A stretch of 64,000 nt of DNA. It comes from Bacteroidia bacterium (GTDB lineage: Bacteria; Bacteroidota; Bacteroidia; NS11-12g; UBA955). Of this stretch, positions 8,449-18,691 are shown in pieces. The stretch's first letter is position 1, and the number at the start of each line of letters is the position of its first letter. The position numbers were made by a program, and so were the translations under genes. The notes below the pieces were generated by a model that saw only the letters and a program-made list of their open reading frames with translations, was not told the DNA's origin and did no database searches. The stretch spans positions 62,001-126,000 of the forward strand of contig JAMNXP010000001.1 in the NCBI GenBank assembly GCA_023653095.1, in the 5' to 3' direction.

Positions 8449-9906
8449 TTAACTCAGTGAGGCTATTAATTTTTTCTTGTCAATTTTTCCGTTGTCATTC
8501 AATGGGAATTCATTTTTAAGGTGAATTGCGTTGACCGACATATAATCGGGGAGGAGCTTGTTCAATTCTATACGCATATGCTCAAGTTGGTTACTTTGAA
8601 AGGTATTTTCAGCGTCAAGAACAAACAAATGCAACTCACTTCCATTGTCTTGGGCGATAGCTGCTGCTTTGCAGGTGCAATTTTCAAATATTTGGCTACC
8701 AGCAAACTCCAACTCAGACAATTCAATTCTATACCCTTGAATTTTTACTTGATCGTCCATTCTACCATGGCAATAGAATTCAGATCCCTCTTGAACTCCA
8801 ATATCACCGCTTTTGTAAAACCAACAATTTTCATGTTCGAAAAATCTAGACGTTTGATCTGGTGTAGCATTCAAGTACCCTCTGGTTGTTTGTAAACCAC
8901 CTAAACAAAGCTCTTTGTCTTCATTGATCAAGAATTGAACGGTTTTCATGGTCTGGCCTATACAAACCACTCCATTTTGATGAAGGAGTGCTTTGTCTTT
9001 CAAGGGATGATGAGCTATATACCTACTGCAATAAATGGTAGCTTCAGTAGGGCCATAAACATTATCAATTTGGCAATGCGGCACACACGACTTCCAAACT
9101 GAAAATTGGTTGATTCTAAAAGCTTCTCCGCAGAATTGTGTAACCTTTAAATGCGGTAATTCAATGTCTTCGGCATACGGTGCCAACATTTCTACCGCCG
9201 ATGGCACCATCAAAGCAAAAGTAATATTTTGAGACTCTAACGTATCATACAAAGCCAATGGTTTGATTAAACTCTGATTAAAGGTGTGAAAACTGCTTCC
9301 CAACACTGCAGGAACCGTAAAACTCATCACCGATAAATCAAAAGTCAATTCAAACATTTGCAAAAATCGATCTTCATGGCTCAATTCATAGCCGAGGTCA
9401 AAGAATCCATCCAAAAAGGACTGTAAATTTCTCCATGAAATAGGAACACCCTTGGGTTTTCCGGTAGTTCCTGATGTGAACAAGACATATGCATCTTGCT
9501 GAGGATCAACATCAACCAAAGTTTCATTTAGGGTACTTTGAGTAGATTGTTTGGGTATATGGTCCAATCCAAAACGTTTACTAAACTCCACTCCTTGAGA
9601 GTCATAAACCTGCTTGATCTGCGATGATTCAATGATATCAATAATCCGTTGATTGGGATAATTAGGCTGCAAAGGAACGTATCCTTTACCGCTCATCCAA
9701 CAGGTTATAATAGCGGCATAGGTTTCAAAATCATTTCTAATTACAATGCCTAATCTTAGCTTCGGTTGTTGCAGAAAACCATCAATATGCCAGGCAACGA
9801 ATTCTTGAATATGTTTCCAATTAAATTCAATTCCTCCAATGCTGCAAAACAACCCTTTAGGCTGTAATATTTGAGACCATATTTGATTTCGAAACTGGGG
9901 CATCAT
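8449..9906 (-). CDS. AMP-dependent adenylation-domain protein (DltA-like amino acid:carrier protein ligase)
   Basis: Core motifs YVLFTSGTTGKPKGVPISWRNL, FDLSVMSFTVP, DNVYGPTEATIY, YKSGDIG, GRMDDQVKIQGYRIELSELE, NDNGKIDKKKL. Confidence 0.93.
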   Translation of the reverse strand: MMPQFRNQIWSQILQPKGLFCSIGGIEFNWKHIQEFVAWHIDGFLQQPKLRLGIVIRNDFETYAAIITCWMSGKGYVPLQPNYPNQRIIDIIESSQIKQVYDSQGVEFSKRFGLDHIPKQSTQSTLNETLVDVDPQQDAYVLFTSGTTGKPKGVPISWRNLQSFLDGFFDLGYELSHEDRFLQMFELTFDLSVMSFTVPAVLGSSFHTFNQSLIKPLALYDTLESQNITFALMVPSAVEMLAPYAEDIELPHLKVTQFCGEAFRINQFSVWKSCVPHCQIDNVYGPTEATIYCSRYIAHHPLKDKALLHQNGVVCIGQTMKTVQFLINEDKELCLGGLQTTRGYLNATPDQTSRFFEHENCWFYKSGDIGVQEGSEFYCHGRMDDQVKIQGYRIELSELEFAGSQIFENCTCKAAAIAQDNGSELHLFVLDAENTFQSNQLEHMRIELNKLLPDYMSVNAIHLKNEFPLNDNGKIDKKKLIASLS

Positions 9907-11351
9907 CCCAATTTATTAGCTACCAATTGATTGGTTATTTTTGGGTCAGCTTTACCTTTGGAGCGCTTCATAACTTCCCCTACAAACATACCCAGTAATC
10001 CTTTTTTACCTGATTGATATTCTTGAACTTTTTCAGGAAACTCAGCCAAAACTTGATCTACCAACTCTTCAATGAAGCTTGAATCTGAATTGGTACTTAA
10101 GTTGAGTTCTTCAACCAAGGTTTTGGCCCCTTTTGTGGGATGTTTAATCAGTTCAGGAAACAACTTCTGCGAAGCGATACTATGAGTAATTGTTCCAGAA
10201 TCAATCAACGATATAATTTCGGTAATTTGTTCAGGTTCTAAAGGAAACTCTTGAATGGTCAAGGCATTTTCATTCAAATATCCTCTTATTGTAACGGTAA
10301 CCCAATTTGAAATGGCTTTATAGTTATGACATAAAGTAGCCATTTTCTCAAAATACAACGCCGAATATTTATCATCTACCAAGACAGATGCATCGTATTC
10401 ACTGAGTCCGTAAGTTTTTGTAAATCGGTCATACAAAACCCTTGGAAGTTCTGGCATCTTACTTTTAACTTCGGCCAGCATTTCATCTGTAACAAGGGTA
10501 GGAGGTAAGTCGGGCTCGGGGAAATAACGATAATCATTCACTGCTTCCTTTTTCCTCATTGAAAATGTAGTTCCGGCAAGTCCGTTGAACCCTCGCGTTT
10601 CACCATCTACCTTTCCTCCGGCTAGAATAAGTTCAATTTGTCGTTGAATTTCAAAATCAATGGCTCTTTTAACATTCGAAATGGAGTTCATGTTTTTTAC
10701 TTCCACTTTTGTACCAAATGTTTTTGAGCCTTTGGGCATAACAGAAATATTGGCATCGCAACGCAAACTGCCTTCTTCCATGTTACCATCGCATATATCT
10801 AAATACCGAACCAATCGTCTAATCTCAGTCACAAAAGCATAAGCTTCATCACCGCTTTTAATATCGGGCTCACTCACCACCTCAATCAAAGGCGTTCCCG
10901 CACGATTGTAATCTACCAAGGTATCGTACATATCTTGATCGTGCATGCTTTTTCCTGTGTCTTCCTCCATGTGGATACGGGTAAGTCGGATACTTTTTTC
11001 TGTGCCGTCTTTCAGTTTAATAGGCACAACTCCACTTGTACAAAGCGGGGTATCAAATTGGGTGATTTGGTAGCCTTTGGGTAAATCAGCATAGAAGTAA
11101 TTTTTGCGAGAATATCTGTTCACTCGGGTAATATCACAATTGAGTGCAATACCCATTTTCATCGACATTTCAATAGCGCCATGATTGTGCATGGGCAAGG
11201 CGCCAGGGTGCCCCAAACTGATTGGACTCACCTGGGTGTTTGGCATACCACCGTATTCGGTAGAATCGCCCGAAAATGCCTTACTCAAGGTTTGTAATTG
11301 GATGTGAATTTCCAAACCAATGACAGCTTCAAAATCTTTATGAAAATCCAT
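9903..11351 (-). CDS. gatB: Aspartyl/glutamyl-tRNA(Asn/Gln) amidotransferase subunit B
   Basis: FEAVIGLEIHIQLQTLSKAFSGD...RKNYFYADLPKGYQITQFDTPLC...NRAGTPLIEVVSEPD; start reassigned to ATG 11351. Confidence 0.97.
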   Translation of the reverse strand: MDFHKDFEAVIGLEIHIQLQTLSKAFSGDSTEYGGMPNTQVSPISLGHPGALPMHNHGAIEMSMKMGIALNCDITRVNRYSRKNYFYADLPKGYQITQFDTPLCTSGVVPIKLKDGTEKSIRLTRIHMEEDTGKSMHDQDMYDTLVDYNRAGTPLIEVVSEPDIKSGDEAYAFVTEIRRLVRYLDICDGNMEEGSLRCDANISVMPKGSKTFGTKVEVKNMNSISNVKRAIDFEIQRQIELILAGGKVDGETRGFNGLAGTTFSMRKKEAVNDYRYFPEPDLPPTLVTDEMLAEVKSKMPELPRVLYDRFTKTYGLSEYDASVLVDDKYSALYFEKMATLCHNYKAISNWVTVTIRGYLNENALTIQEFPLEPEQITEIISLIDSGTITHSIASQKLFPELIKHPTKGAKTLVEELNLSTNSDSSFIEELVDQVLAEFPEKVQEYQSGKKGLLGMFVGEVMKRSKGKADPKITNQLVANKLG

Positions 11352-11428
11352 GCTTACCACAAAGATAAAACGCACATCCCACTTAATGAACTTGAATTCC
11401 GGAAACTTGTACCCAAAGAACAAATAAA

Positions 11429-11457
11429 TTGAAACCTTACAAAATGTTTTACCTTTG
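11429..11457 (+). promoter_or_regulatory. Promoter for rnpB (TTG ... TACCTTTG)
   Basis: TTG 11429-11431, TACCTTTG 11450-11457, 18 nt spacer, immediately upstream of the RNA 5' end. Confidence 0.65.
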
Positions 11458-11460
11458 CAC

Positions 11461-11850
11461 AAAGGCAGTTCGTTCTATCGATCCATGCAAATGGGTAGGA
11501 AAGTCCGGGCAACGCAGGGCGCCGCACTTCCTAACAGGAAGGAAATTTCATGACTTAGGTTATGGGGTTGACAGAAAGTGTCACAGAGAGCTATACCGCC
11601 CGTAAAGTTTACTTTGCAGGTAAGGGTGAAAAAGTGGGGTAAGAGCCCACTCGTTCTAGCGTGAGTTAGAATTGGGACAAACCTTGCGGGTTGAAAGACC
11701 AAATATATCCGGATCAAAGGGCGGCCCGCTCAATAGCTTGCTAGCCGGAAGGGTAGGTCGATGGAGATACGCCGTGAGGCATATCCAAGATTAATGATAG
11801 AAAGCACGGCAAAACCGTGTCTACAGAACCCGGCTTACAGAACTGCCTTT
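11461..11850 (+). ncRNA. rnpB: RNase P RNA (bacterial type A)
   Basis: GGAAAGTCCGGGC near 5' end, GATGGAGATACGCCGTGAGGCAT, ACAGAACCCGGCTTACAG near 3' end, closing helix AAAGGCAGTTC/GAACTGCCTTT. Confidence 0.95.
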
Positions 11851-11885
11851 TGTTTTTGAAACATTAAAAAAAAATTAAAAAAGAC

Positions 11886-11917
11886 TTGCAAAAACACATA
11901 ATAGTGTTGTACATTTG
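11886..11917 (+). promoter_or_regulatory. Promoter for tRNA-Gly (TTG ... TACATTTG)
   Basis: TTG 11886-11888 and TACATTTG 11910-11917 upstream of tRNA. Confidence 0.6.
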
Positions 11918-11940
11918 CACCACTCTAAAACAGAGTACAA

Positions 11941-12013
11941 GCGAGAATAGCTCAGTTGGTAGAGCACAACCTTGCCAAGGTTGGGGTCGCGAGTTCGAGT
12001 CTCGTTTCTCGCT
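11941..12013 (+). tRNA. tRNA-Gly (anticodon GCC)
   Basis: Acceptor GCGAGAA/TTCTCGC, D-arm AGCTCAGTTGGTAGAGC, anticodon stem CAACC-TTGCCAA-GGTTG, T-arm GCGAGTTCGAGTCTCGT. Confidence 0.97.
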
Positions 12014-12022
12014 CAAATTTAA

Positions 12023-12051
12023 AAGCCGAACAATTCAGTTCGGCTTTTTTT
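12023..12051 (+). terminator. Rho-independent terminator after tRNA-Gly
   Basis: AAGCCGAACaattcaGTTCGGCTTTTTTT. Confidence 0.85.
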
Positions 12052-12076
12052 ATGTCCAATATATAAATTTATAGCA

Positions 12077-12109
12077 TAAAAAAAGCCCCGTTTTTGACGA
12101 GGCTTTTTT
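12077..12109. terminator. Terminator hairpin, probably serving minus-strand gldJ
   Basis: aaaaaaaGCCCCGtttttgaCGAGGCttttttc. Confidence 0.7.
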
Positions 12110-12127
12110 CTATTATGACTCAATTAA

Positions 12128-13822
12128 TTATTGAGCAATTTTCATTCTTTTTGTTTTCTTGTCAATGCCGCTAGAAGGCAACTTATTATACTTCTTCTTC
12201 GAGTTACCAACTGGTGAACCCACACGAATCATTGCACAACGGAATCCTAGGTAAGATGCTGATTGATCTTGGTCCAAAAAACGACGTGTTCCAGGACTAG
12301 CATTGTAAACACGGTCTGTCCAGTTACCACCTTTGATTACACGAGCTTTATCATTAATTAAAGATGCTACACCGTATTCGTAGATCAAATCTGGCTCTTC
12401 AACACCAGCCTGTACATCTTTAAAACCAATGTTGTCAGCCTGAGAGTAGTTTCTTCTTCCACCTTTAGAGATAGAGGTTTTGACTACATCTTGGTATTTG
12501 ATACGACCTAAATCGTCTTTGTCAGCTAAACCAGCAGGACCATTAGGGTCTAAAACTACTTGCTCAAACTTGTTACCACGGAAAGGCATAAACGCATCCA
12601 TATCCTCAAGAGACAAAGGACGATAAACGTCTTTCACCCACTCAGAAACGTTACCATCCATGTTGTACAAACCAAAAGAGTTTGGCCAATATGAATGAAC
12701 TGGAGCTGTAATCATAGCAGCATCGTTAAGGTTTCCGCTTGCAATACCCGCATAATCTCCTTTACCTCTCATTACGTTCATTCTGATCTTACCACGATCT
12801 GCTTCGCGACCGTTTTTGATACGAATGGTGTAATCGTTCCAAGAATAAACTTTGTTCTGTTCAATATTATCAAACTGAGTTTCTCCAATTGCAGCTTTTG
12901 CGGCATATTCCCACTCTGCTTCAGTTGGTAGTCTATAGTCTGGCAACAAAATACCATCTTCCATATTCACCTTGTAACGCTTTTGACTCTTACGTTTTGC
13001 TTTTGAATAATCACGCAAAGGCTTTTTGCCTAACATATTACCTGCGGTAGGTTTTGTATTTACAGCACCAGACGCATCTACACCACTAAATACACCATTG
13101 TCTTGACCAGAAAGGTAAGCACGGGTATTGAAGGTGTTAAATGGATCATTCAAAATGGCTTGGTTACCCACGTTCAATTCAATGATTCTTTGACGATCAA
13201 GAATATATTCGTTAACACGGTCTGTTCTCCAACGAGCAAATTCAGTTGCTTGGTGCCAATTTACTCCAACAACAGGATAATCTTTATAAGATGGGTGTCT
13301 GAAATAGTATTCAACAAAAGGCTCGTTATAGCCTAATTTACTTCTCCATGAATTGGTGTCAGGTAAAATTTTGGTATAAAGCAAACCGTTTGCCGCAGGA
13401 TCATTGGGATCAACCTTTACACCTGCAAATTCATGTTCAGACTGCAAACCGCTGTTGTTTGCGTTAAATGTTCTTTGAAACCAATACACGAATTCACGGT
13501 ATTGTAGGTTACTCACCTCCGTTTCATCCATGTAGAATGAATGAACGGTTACTGTTCTCTCTGCATTGTTATTTTCATAGCGAAGGTCAGTTTCAACATT
13601 ACCCATGTTAAATGCACCACCCTCAATCAATACCAATCCAGGTCCAGTTTCTTGTCCTTTGTACTTAGGATTAGCAAATCCACCCCATTTGGGATCATTG
13701 TATCCTTGACCGGTAGTTGCACTTTTACTCTTTGGTCCTGCTGGACTACAAGCTGTAAAAATGCCTGCAAGAATTGCTGCAGATAGAATATAGCTCGGTT
13801 TCATTTTAAATTTTCTATTCAT
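12128..13822 (-). CDS. gldJ: Gliding motility lipoprotein GldJ (FGE-sulfatase domain)
   Basis: Lipobox-like ILAGIFTAC; LVLIEGGAFNMG...ERTVTVHSFYMDETEVSNLQYREFV; YRLPTEAEWEYAAKA; next to porP/sprF-like, porU and porV. Confidence 0.88.
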   Translation of the reverse strand: MNRKFKMKPSYILSAAILAGIFTACSPAGPKSKSATTGQGYNDPKWGGFANPKYKGQETGPGLVLIEGGAFNMGNVETDLRYENNNAERTVTVHSFYMDETEVSNLQYREFVYWFQRTFNANNSGLQSEHEFAGVKVDPNDPAANGLLYTKILPDTNSWRSKLGYNEPFVEYYFRHPSYKDYPVVGVNWHQATEFARWRTDRVNEYILDRQRIIELNVGNQAILNDPFNTFNTRAYLSGQDNGVFSGVDASGAVNTKPTAGNMLGKKPLRDYSKAKRKSQKRYKVNMEDGILLPDYRLPTEAEWEYAAKAAIGETQFDNIEQNKVYSWNDYTIRIKNGREADRGKIRMNVMRGKGDYAGIASGNLNDAAMITAPVHSYWPNSFGLYNMDGNVSEWVKDVYRPLSLEDMDAFMPFRGNKFEQVVLDPNGPAGLADKDDLGRIKYQDVVKTSISKGGRRNYSQADNIGFKDVQAGVEEPDLIYEYGVASLINDKARVIKGGNWTDRVYNASPGTRRFLDQDQSASYLGFRCAMIRVGSPVGNSKKKYNKLPSSGIDKKTKRMKIAQ

Positions 13823-13923
13823 TTTGAGTGAAATCAATAACGCAAATTTGATTTGAATATTGCAAACTTATGATTTTTTCAACAATTTTCTCTAATCTTA
13901 ACTCTAACTTAATTTGTTGTTGT

Positions 13924-14931
13924 TTAAAATTCAGGACATTTCAAAGGTTTGAATGGCTTAGAACCTGGAGGAACACACCAATCAATAGTGGCACTAACTT
14001 CATGACTTGATGGGATAGCAGTTCTACCATCACTAACGGTAAAGTCATAACTGTAACCAAATTTGAATCTATCTTTTCTGAATCCAACCAACATGATGAT
14101 TGCGTCAGATGTTTTAAAGTTTCCAAAAGTTTGACGGAACCACAAACCAGTAACCAAAGGACCTTTGTTTACATAGAATCCCATGTTTAACTGTGTAAAG
14201 TTTCTTTGCATCATGAATAATGCGTTGGGGGAAAAGGTGTTTTTCTCGTAACGCGATTTAGAAAGTTTGATTACCGCACCACCGTGAACAGTATATCTCA
14301 TGGGTAATACTTCATCTGGGTTGTTGTAAAAACTCCATGTTGGTTCGATGATGTTATGGGCTGCAAAACCTCCGTAGAAAGTACTGTTGTACAAAACTGC
14401 TCCAGCATTGAAATTAGGATAGGTAACACTACTTTGTGGTTTCTGTTCACCCGTAGGCAAAGCAAAACCTTGCGTTGGCAATATCTGATCACCAAATTTC
14501 AAACGATTAAAATCTAAACTTCTAAATGTTAGTGAACCTTGAAGACCAAGTCTTAGAAAAGCTCTATTTCTGCCGTTTCCAAGAGGTAGCAAATAAGAAT
14601 AAACCCCGCTAATGCTAGTGGAAGTTAATAATCCTGACCCTGCAACATCGTGAAAAATCATAGCACCAACTCCACCACCAACAGCAGGTATGTGTTGATC
14701 CCAAGAAGCGCATAAAGATCTAAATGTTCCAGGCAAACTGGGCCATTGGTTTCTGTAATTTAAAGACATACGACCTGCTGCACCGGCATCGCAAACTGCT
14801 GAACCGGCCAACGCTGGGTTGGTATATACGGGAGCTGCATAAAATTGGGTGAGTTCAGGATCTTGAGCTTTCAAAGTTCCTGCAGCCAACGCTAAAATGC
14901 TAAATAAACCGTTGCGTAATGTAATTTTCAT
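13924..14931 (-). CDS. PorP/SprF family type IX secretion system outer-membrane protein
   Basis: AQDPELTQFYAAPVYTNPALAGSA...LNYRNQWPSLPGTFRSLCASWDQHIP...FKFGYSYDFTVS. Confidence 0.93.
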   Translation of the reverse strand: MKITLRNGLFSILALAAGTLKAQDPELTQFYAAPVYTNPALAGSAVCDAGAAGRMSLNYRNQWPSLPGTFRSLCASWDQHIPAVGGGVGAMIFHDVAGSGLLTSTSISGVYSYLLPLGNGRNRAFLRLGLQGSLTFRSLDFNRLKFGDQILPTQGFALPTGEQKPQSSVTYPNFNAGAVLYNSTFYGGFAAHNIIEPTWSFYNNPDEVLPMRYTVHGGAVIKLSKSRYEKNTFSPNALFMMQRNFTQLNMGFYVNKGPLVTGLWFRQTFGNFKTSDAIIMLVGFRKDRFKFGYSYDFTVSDGRTAIPSSHEVSATIDWCVPPGSKPFKPLKCPEF

Positions 14932-15140
14932 AAATCAAATTCTGCTCGTTCGGACAAATGTACGTATAAAACGAATGATTCAAAAAAATATTTTCTCATC
15001 ATGACATTCCGGTGGGAATTCCCTTTTATGTTCGTCAAAATACGGTCTGTAAATCAAGTCAGGGAAATATTCAGTTTGATTATTCGTTACCTTTACATCG
15101 ATTTAAACTCACTCATTGTAAAACGAAGTATTTCAGATTA

Positions 15141-18100
15141 ATGACTAAAACCTTTAAATTTATACTAATCATTGTTTTAACTGTATTCATGGTTTATGAT
15201 GCGTCGAGTCAAACGAACAATCCATTTGTTTCGGCGTCTGGTAAATGGGTTAAGTTGGAATTTGATAGAACCGGCGTATATAAAATTGATTACAACAAGT
15301 TAAAAGATTGGGGATTTAATCCTTCGAATATCAATCCTCAATTAATTAGATGTTTTTCGGTACAAGGAGATGGCATTCCAATTGTGAACGATTCTACAGA
15401 TTCTTGGTCGCTTATTGAAGCACCGATCAAGATTGTTGGGGGACAAGATGGTGTAATTGACCCACAAGATTACATTTTGGTATATCGCAAAATTTCTCGA
15501 GGTTGGAAAGTCCAAAACGGAAACTTCAAGCACTTTATCAATCCGCTTTCAAATAAATCGTATGCTATTTTTGGATACTCTGATCCAACTGATACCAAAA
15601 CTCAAAATTTGGGTAAACGTTTAATATCCCAAGATAAAACTACAGGGTCGGCTATCCAAACCATAGGTCAAGGACTAAATCTTCAATTCCATGACTCTGA
15701 TCGAGTAAACCCAATGAAAATGAGTTCGAATTGGTTTGGTGAGCGTTTGGGTAATGAATATTTGACCAAACAGTATACTTTCCCCCTTTCTCACAACCCA
15801 GACTCAGCTTGGGTAAACTTAAGATTGGCTCCATCTATTACCAGCGGAACAGGTAGTGTTATCATCAAAATAAATCAATTTAGAGACACCATTAAACTCA
15901 GAGCGGTATACTCTTCAGATGAAAATTACTATACTTTTACACGTAATTACGGAATTAAATCGCCGGGCAATCAGTTAAAAGTGGAAATTGAATTTATTCG
16001 GCCGAACAACCAAAGTTCGCTCTACGTAGATTATATTGAAGTACATTCACCCGAAAACCTCAATCTAAATTCAAGTTCAAAAGAGTTTTATATTTCACAA
16101 TTAATGGGCACGCAGAATTCTGTAAATGTGAATATTGCGTCTAATTTCAAACCAGAAATTTGGAATGTTAGCAATAGTTACAATCCCATAGAAATTATGG
16201 GTGCCTATAATTCTAATTCAACGAATTGCATTTTTCAAGATAAAGAAATAGGACATACGCTTTTTGCATTTGATCCGAGTCAATGTCCAACACCGCAAAA
16301 AATAAGTGATGTAAAAACCAAAGATTACCATCTGATTGAAGCTGGTAAGCCTTTATATCTTTCTGCAGATAAATTCAAGTCAACCATAAAGCAAAGAATT
16401 TCTCAGATTCAAGAATTTAATGGGTTATACAAAGGTCAACTTAGCGATCAAGAGAATGTTTTTGCTAGTTTCCCCAATGCGAAATCTAAAATACCGTTTG
16501 TTCAAGTTGCATTTTTGAATGATGTTTATGAGGTTTTTTCAGGAGGGCAACCTGATTTAATGGCAATTCGTAATTTTTCACGTGAACTAACCTCACCGCT
16601 AACCCTTATTGGAACAACTTCATATGACTTTAAAGATAGAATTGCCAACAATACCAATTACATACCCATTTATCAAAGTGCCAACGAACAGTTGACTTCT
16701 GCTTTTTGCTTAGATGATTTCTTTGGATATCATGAAGTAGGGCAAGGAGATCCTTACGGTACAAAGAATAAATTGTCGCAGCCTATCGGAAGAATTCCCG
16801 TGAGAACCGATGCCGAACTGAACAGTTACCTGAATAAGTTGATTAGATACAATCATCCCAATGCTTTAGGAAGCTGGAGAAATCAACTTTCTTTCGTTGC
16901 CGATGATATTGATGAACCATGGGAGGCTGAGTTTACCAGAGAATCTGAATCTTACGCTCAATACATTACCGGCAACTACTCGTTCTTAAAGGTCAATAGA
17001 CTTTATGCTGACGCGTTTAAACAAGTAACCAATGGCAATAATGAAGCCTATCCAGATCTATCAAAATCCATTTCGGATGCCTTCCAAAAAGGCAGTCTTT
17101 TTATCAATTATCAAGGACATGGCGGTGAGAAGGGTTGGGGACAAGAAGCCTTTTTTGATATTCCAACCATCAACGGACTGAATAATCGATTCAATATGCC
17201 TGTTTTGTTCACGGCAACATGCGAATTCAGCAGATATGATAATCCTGAATTTCAGTCGGCTGGTGAACTTACCCTTTTAAATCCGAACGGCGGAGCTATT
17301 GCTTTGATGACCACAACGAGATCAGTTTGGGTATCGGGTAACTCGTTAATCAATGAAGCATTTTGGACGAAATACGGATTTCCAAAGGAGAATGAGGAGG
17401 TCCCAACTACAGGTGTGTTATATCAACGACTTAAAAACCGACCATTTTTAACTTCTGAAGACAACAAATTTGCATTTTTGGGCGATGTGTTTCAAAAGCC
17501 AGCATTTCCTGAACACCTTATTCAAGTTGATTCAGTCAATCAAATAGCAACTGCCAGTTTTAATGATACGCTAAAAGCCTTTTCAGTGGTTGAAATTAAA
17601 GGCAGTATTAGGAAAAGAGGCTTGCCTACACATTTGAATTTATACAGTACTTTTGATGGACTTTTAGATGTAGAAATTTACGATAAGCCCATCAAAAAAA
17701 GTACCCTAAACAACGATGGTTCTAATGCAAATGTGCCATTCTCAGTGGAGAATAGTGTGATTTTTAAAGGACAAGTGACGGTATCTAAAGGGCAGTTCAT
17801 GTTGAAATTTGCTGTTCCCAAAGACATCTCCTACAGTTTAGGTGAAGGAAGAGCCTTATTCTATGCGAAAAATGAATATACCGATGCTACGGGCTCTTGG
17901 AGTTTTGTCATTGGTGGTTCGGAAATAGTAGCCGAAGTGGATACTGTGGGTCCCACGGTAAAGGCGTTCATGAACGATACGTTTTTTGTATCAGGCGAGA
18001 ATGTTCTCACCGATGCCCAATTTATTGCCCTTGTAAATGACCCGAGTGGTATCAATTCTACAGGAGCTGGCATAGGTAGAGATATGCTTGTAATCCTTGA

Positions 18101-18611
18101 TCCAGGTAGTGAAAATGAAAAATCTTACATAGTAAATGAGTATTTTCAGTATTTACCTAACTCATATAAAACGGGATTGATAAATTTTCCTTTAAGGGGA
18201 CTTTCACCCGGTAAACACACTATATCAGTGAAGGTTTGGGATATTTTTAATAACTCTGGAACCGATAAAGTTGATTTCGAAGTAGTTCCTGGTCGTCAAC
18301 TCATTATTTCGGGAGAACAATGTTCACCAAATCCCGTTAATGATGGGCAAGATATTTCATTGAGTTTTAGACACAACCTTGCAGGGGAAGATTTGAAAGT
18401 CAAAGTCAATATCTATGATTTGTTGGGTCAATTAATTTATAATCAAGAAGATACCGAGTATTTATCTAGCACAGAAGTTAAAATCAATATAAAAAGTTCA
18501 GGTTATTTTGGGGGATGGCAACACAAATCGGGTTGTTATGTGTACCAAATCAGTGTTCAAACATCAGATGGATTGTTAGAAACTGTATCAGGTAAAATCA
18601 TTCTTCAATAA
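15141..18611 (+). CDS. porU: Type IX secretion system sortase PorU
   Basis: FINYQGHGGEKGWGQE (catalytic His) and PVLFTATCEFSRYDNPEFQSAGELTLLNPNGGAIALMTTTRSVWVSGN (catalytic Cys) C25-type blocks; followed by porV. Start set at MTKTFKFILIIVL. Confidence 0.93.
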   Translation: MTKTFKFILIIVLTVFMVYDASSQTNNPFVSASGKWVKLEFDRTGVYKIDYNKLKDWGFNPSNINPQLIRCFSVQGDGIPIVNDSTDSWSLIEAPIKIVGGQDGVIDPQDYILVYRKISRGWKVQNGNFKHFINPLSNKSYAIFGYSDPTDTKTQNLGKRLISQDKTTGSAIQTIGQGLNLQFHDSDRVNPMKMSSNWFGERLGNEYLTKQYTFPLSHNPDSAWVNLRLAPSITSGTGSVIIKINQFRDTIKLRAVYSSDENYYTFTRNYGIKSPGNQLKVEIEFIRPNNQSSLYVDYIEVHSPENLNLNSSSKEFYISQLMGTQNSVNVNIASNFKPEIWNVSNSYNPIEIMGAYNSNSTNCIFQDKEIGHTLFAFDPSQCPTPQKISDVKTKDYHLIEAGKPLYLSADKFKSTIKQRISQIQEFNGLYKGQLSDQENVFASFPNAKSKIPFVQVAFLNDVYEVFSGGQPDLMAIRNFSRELTSPLTLIGTTSYDFKDRIANNTNYIPIYQSANEQLTSAFCLDDFFGYHEVGQGDPYGTKNKLSQPIGRIPVRTDAELNSYLNKLIRYNHPNALGSWRNQLSFVADDIDEPWEAEFTRESESYAQYITGNYSFLKVNRLYADAFKQVTNGNNEAYPDLSKSISDAFQKGSLFINYQGHGGEKGWGQEAFFDIPTINGLNNRFNMPVLFTATCEFSRYDNPEFQSAGELTLLNPNGGAIALMTTTRSVWVSGNSLINEAFWTKYGFPKENEEVPTTGVLYQRLKNRPFLTSEDNKFAFLGDVFQKPAFPEHLIQVDSVNQIATASFNDTLKAFSVVEIKGSIRKRGLPTHLNLYSTFDGLLDVEIYDKPIKKSTLNNDGSNANVPFSVENSVIFKGQVTVSKGQFMLKFAVPKDISYSLGEGRALFYAKNEYTDATGSWSFVIGGSEIVAEVDTVGPTVKAFMNDTFFVSGENVLTDAQFIALVNDPSGINSTGAGIGRDMLVILDPGSENEKSYIVNEYFQYLPNSYKTGLINFPLRGLSPGKHTISVKVWDIFNNSGTDKVDFEVVPGRQLIISGEQCSPNPVNDGQDISLSFRHNLAGEDLKVKVNIYDLLGQLIYNQEDTEYLSSTEVKINIKSSGYFGGWQHKSGCYVYQISVQTSDGLLETVSGKIILQ

Positions 18612-18691
18612 CTTAATTTCTTTCAAAAATGAAACACACAAAAAAAAATTGTCATTCTAGCGGTTCAAACGCTATTTTTGCCAAAATCGTT

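Noticed and set aside
11475-11717. Minus-strand 80-aa ORF
   Set aside because: Lies within rnpB on the opposite strand; the RNA is the real feature.
11886-12074. Plus-strand 62-aa ORF
   Set aside because: Reads through tRNA-Gly, its promoter and terminator; not a protein gene.
12695-13786. Several plus-strand ORFs opposite gldJ (12695, 13103, 13541)
   Set aside because: Antisense shadows of a conserved gene; no plausible start context or motif.
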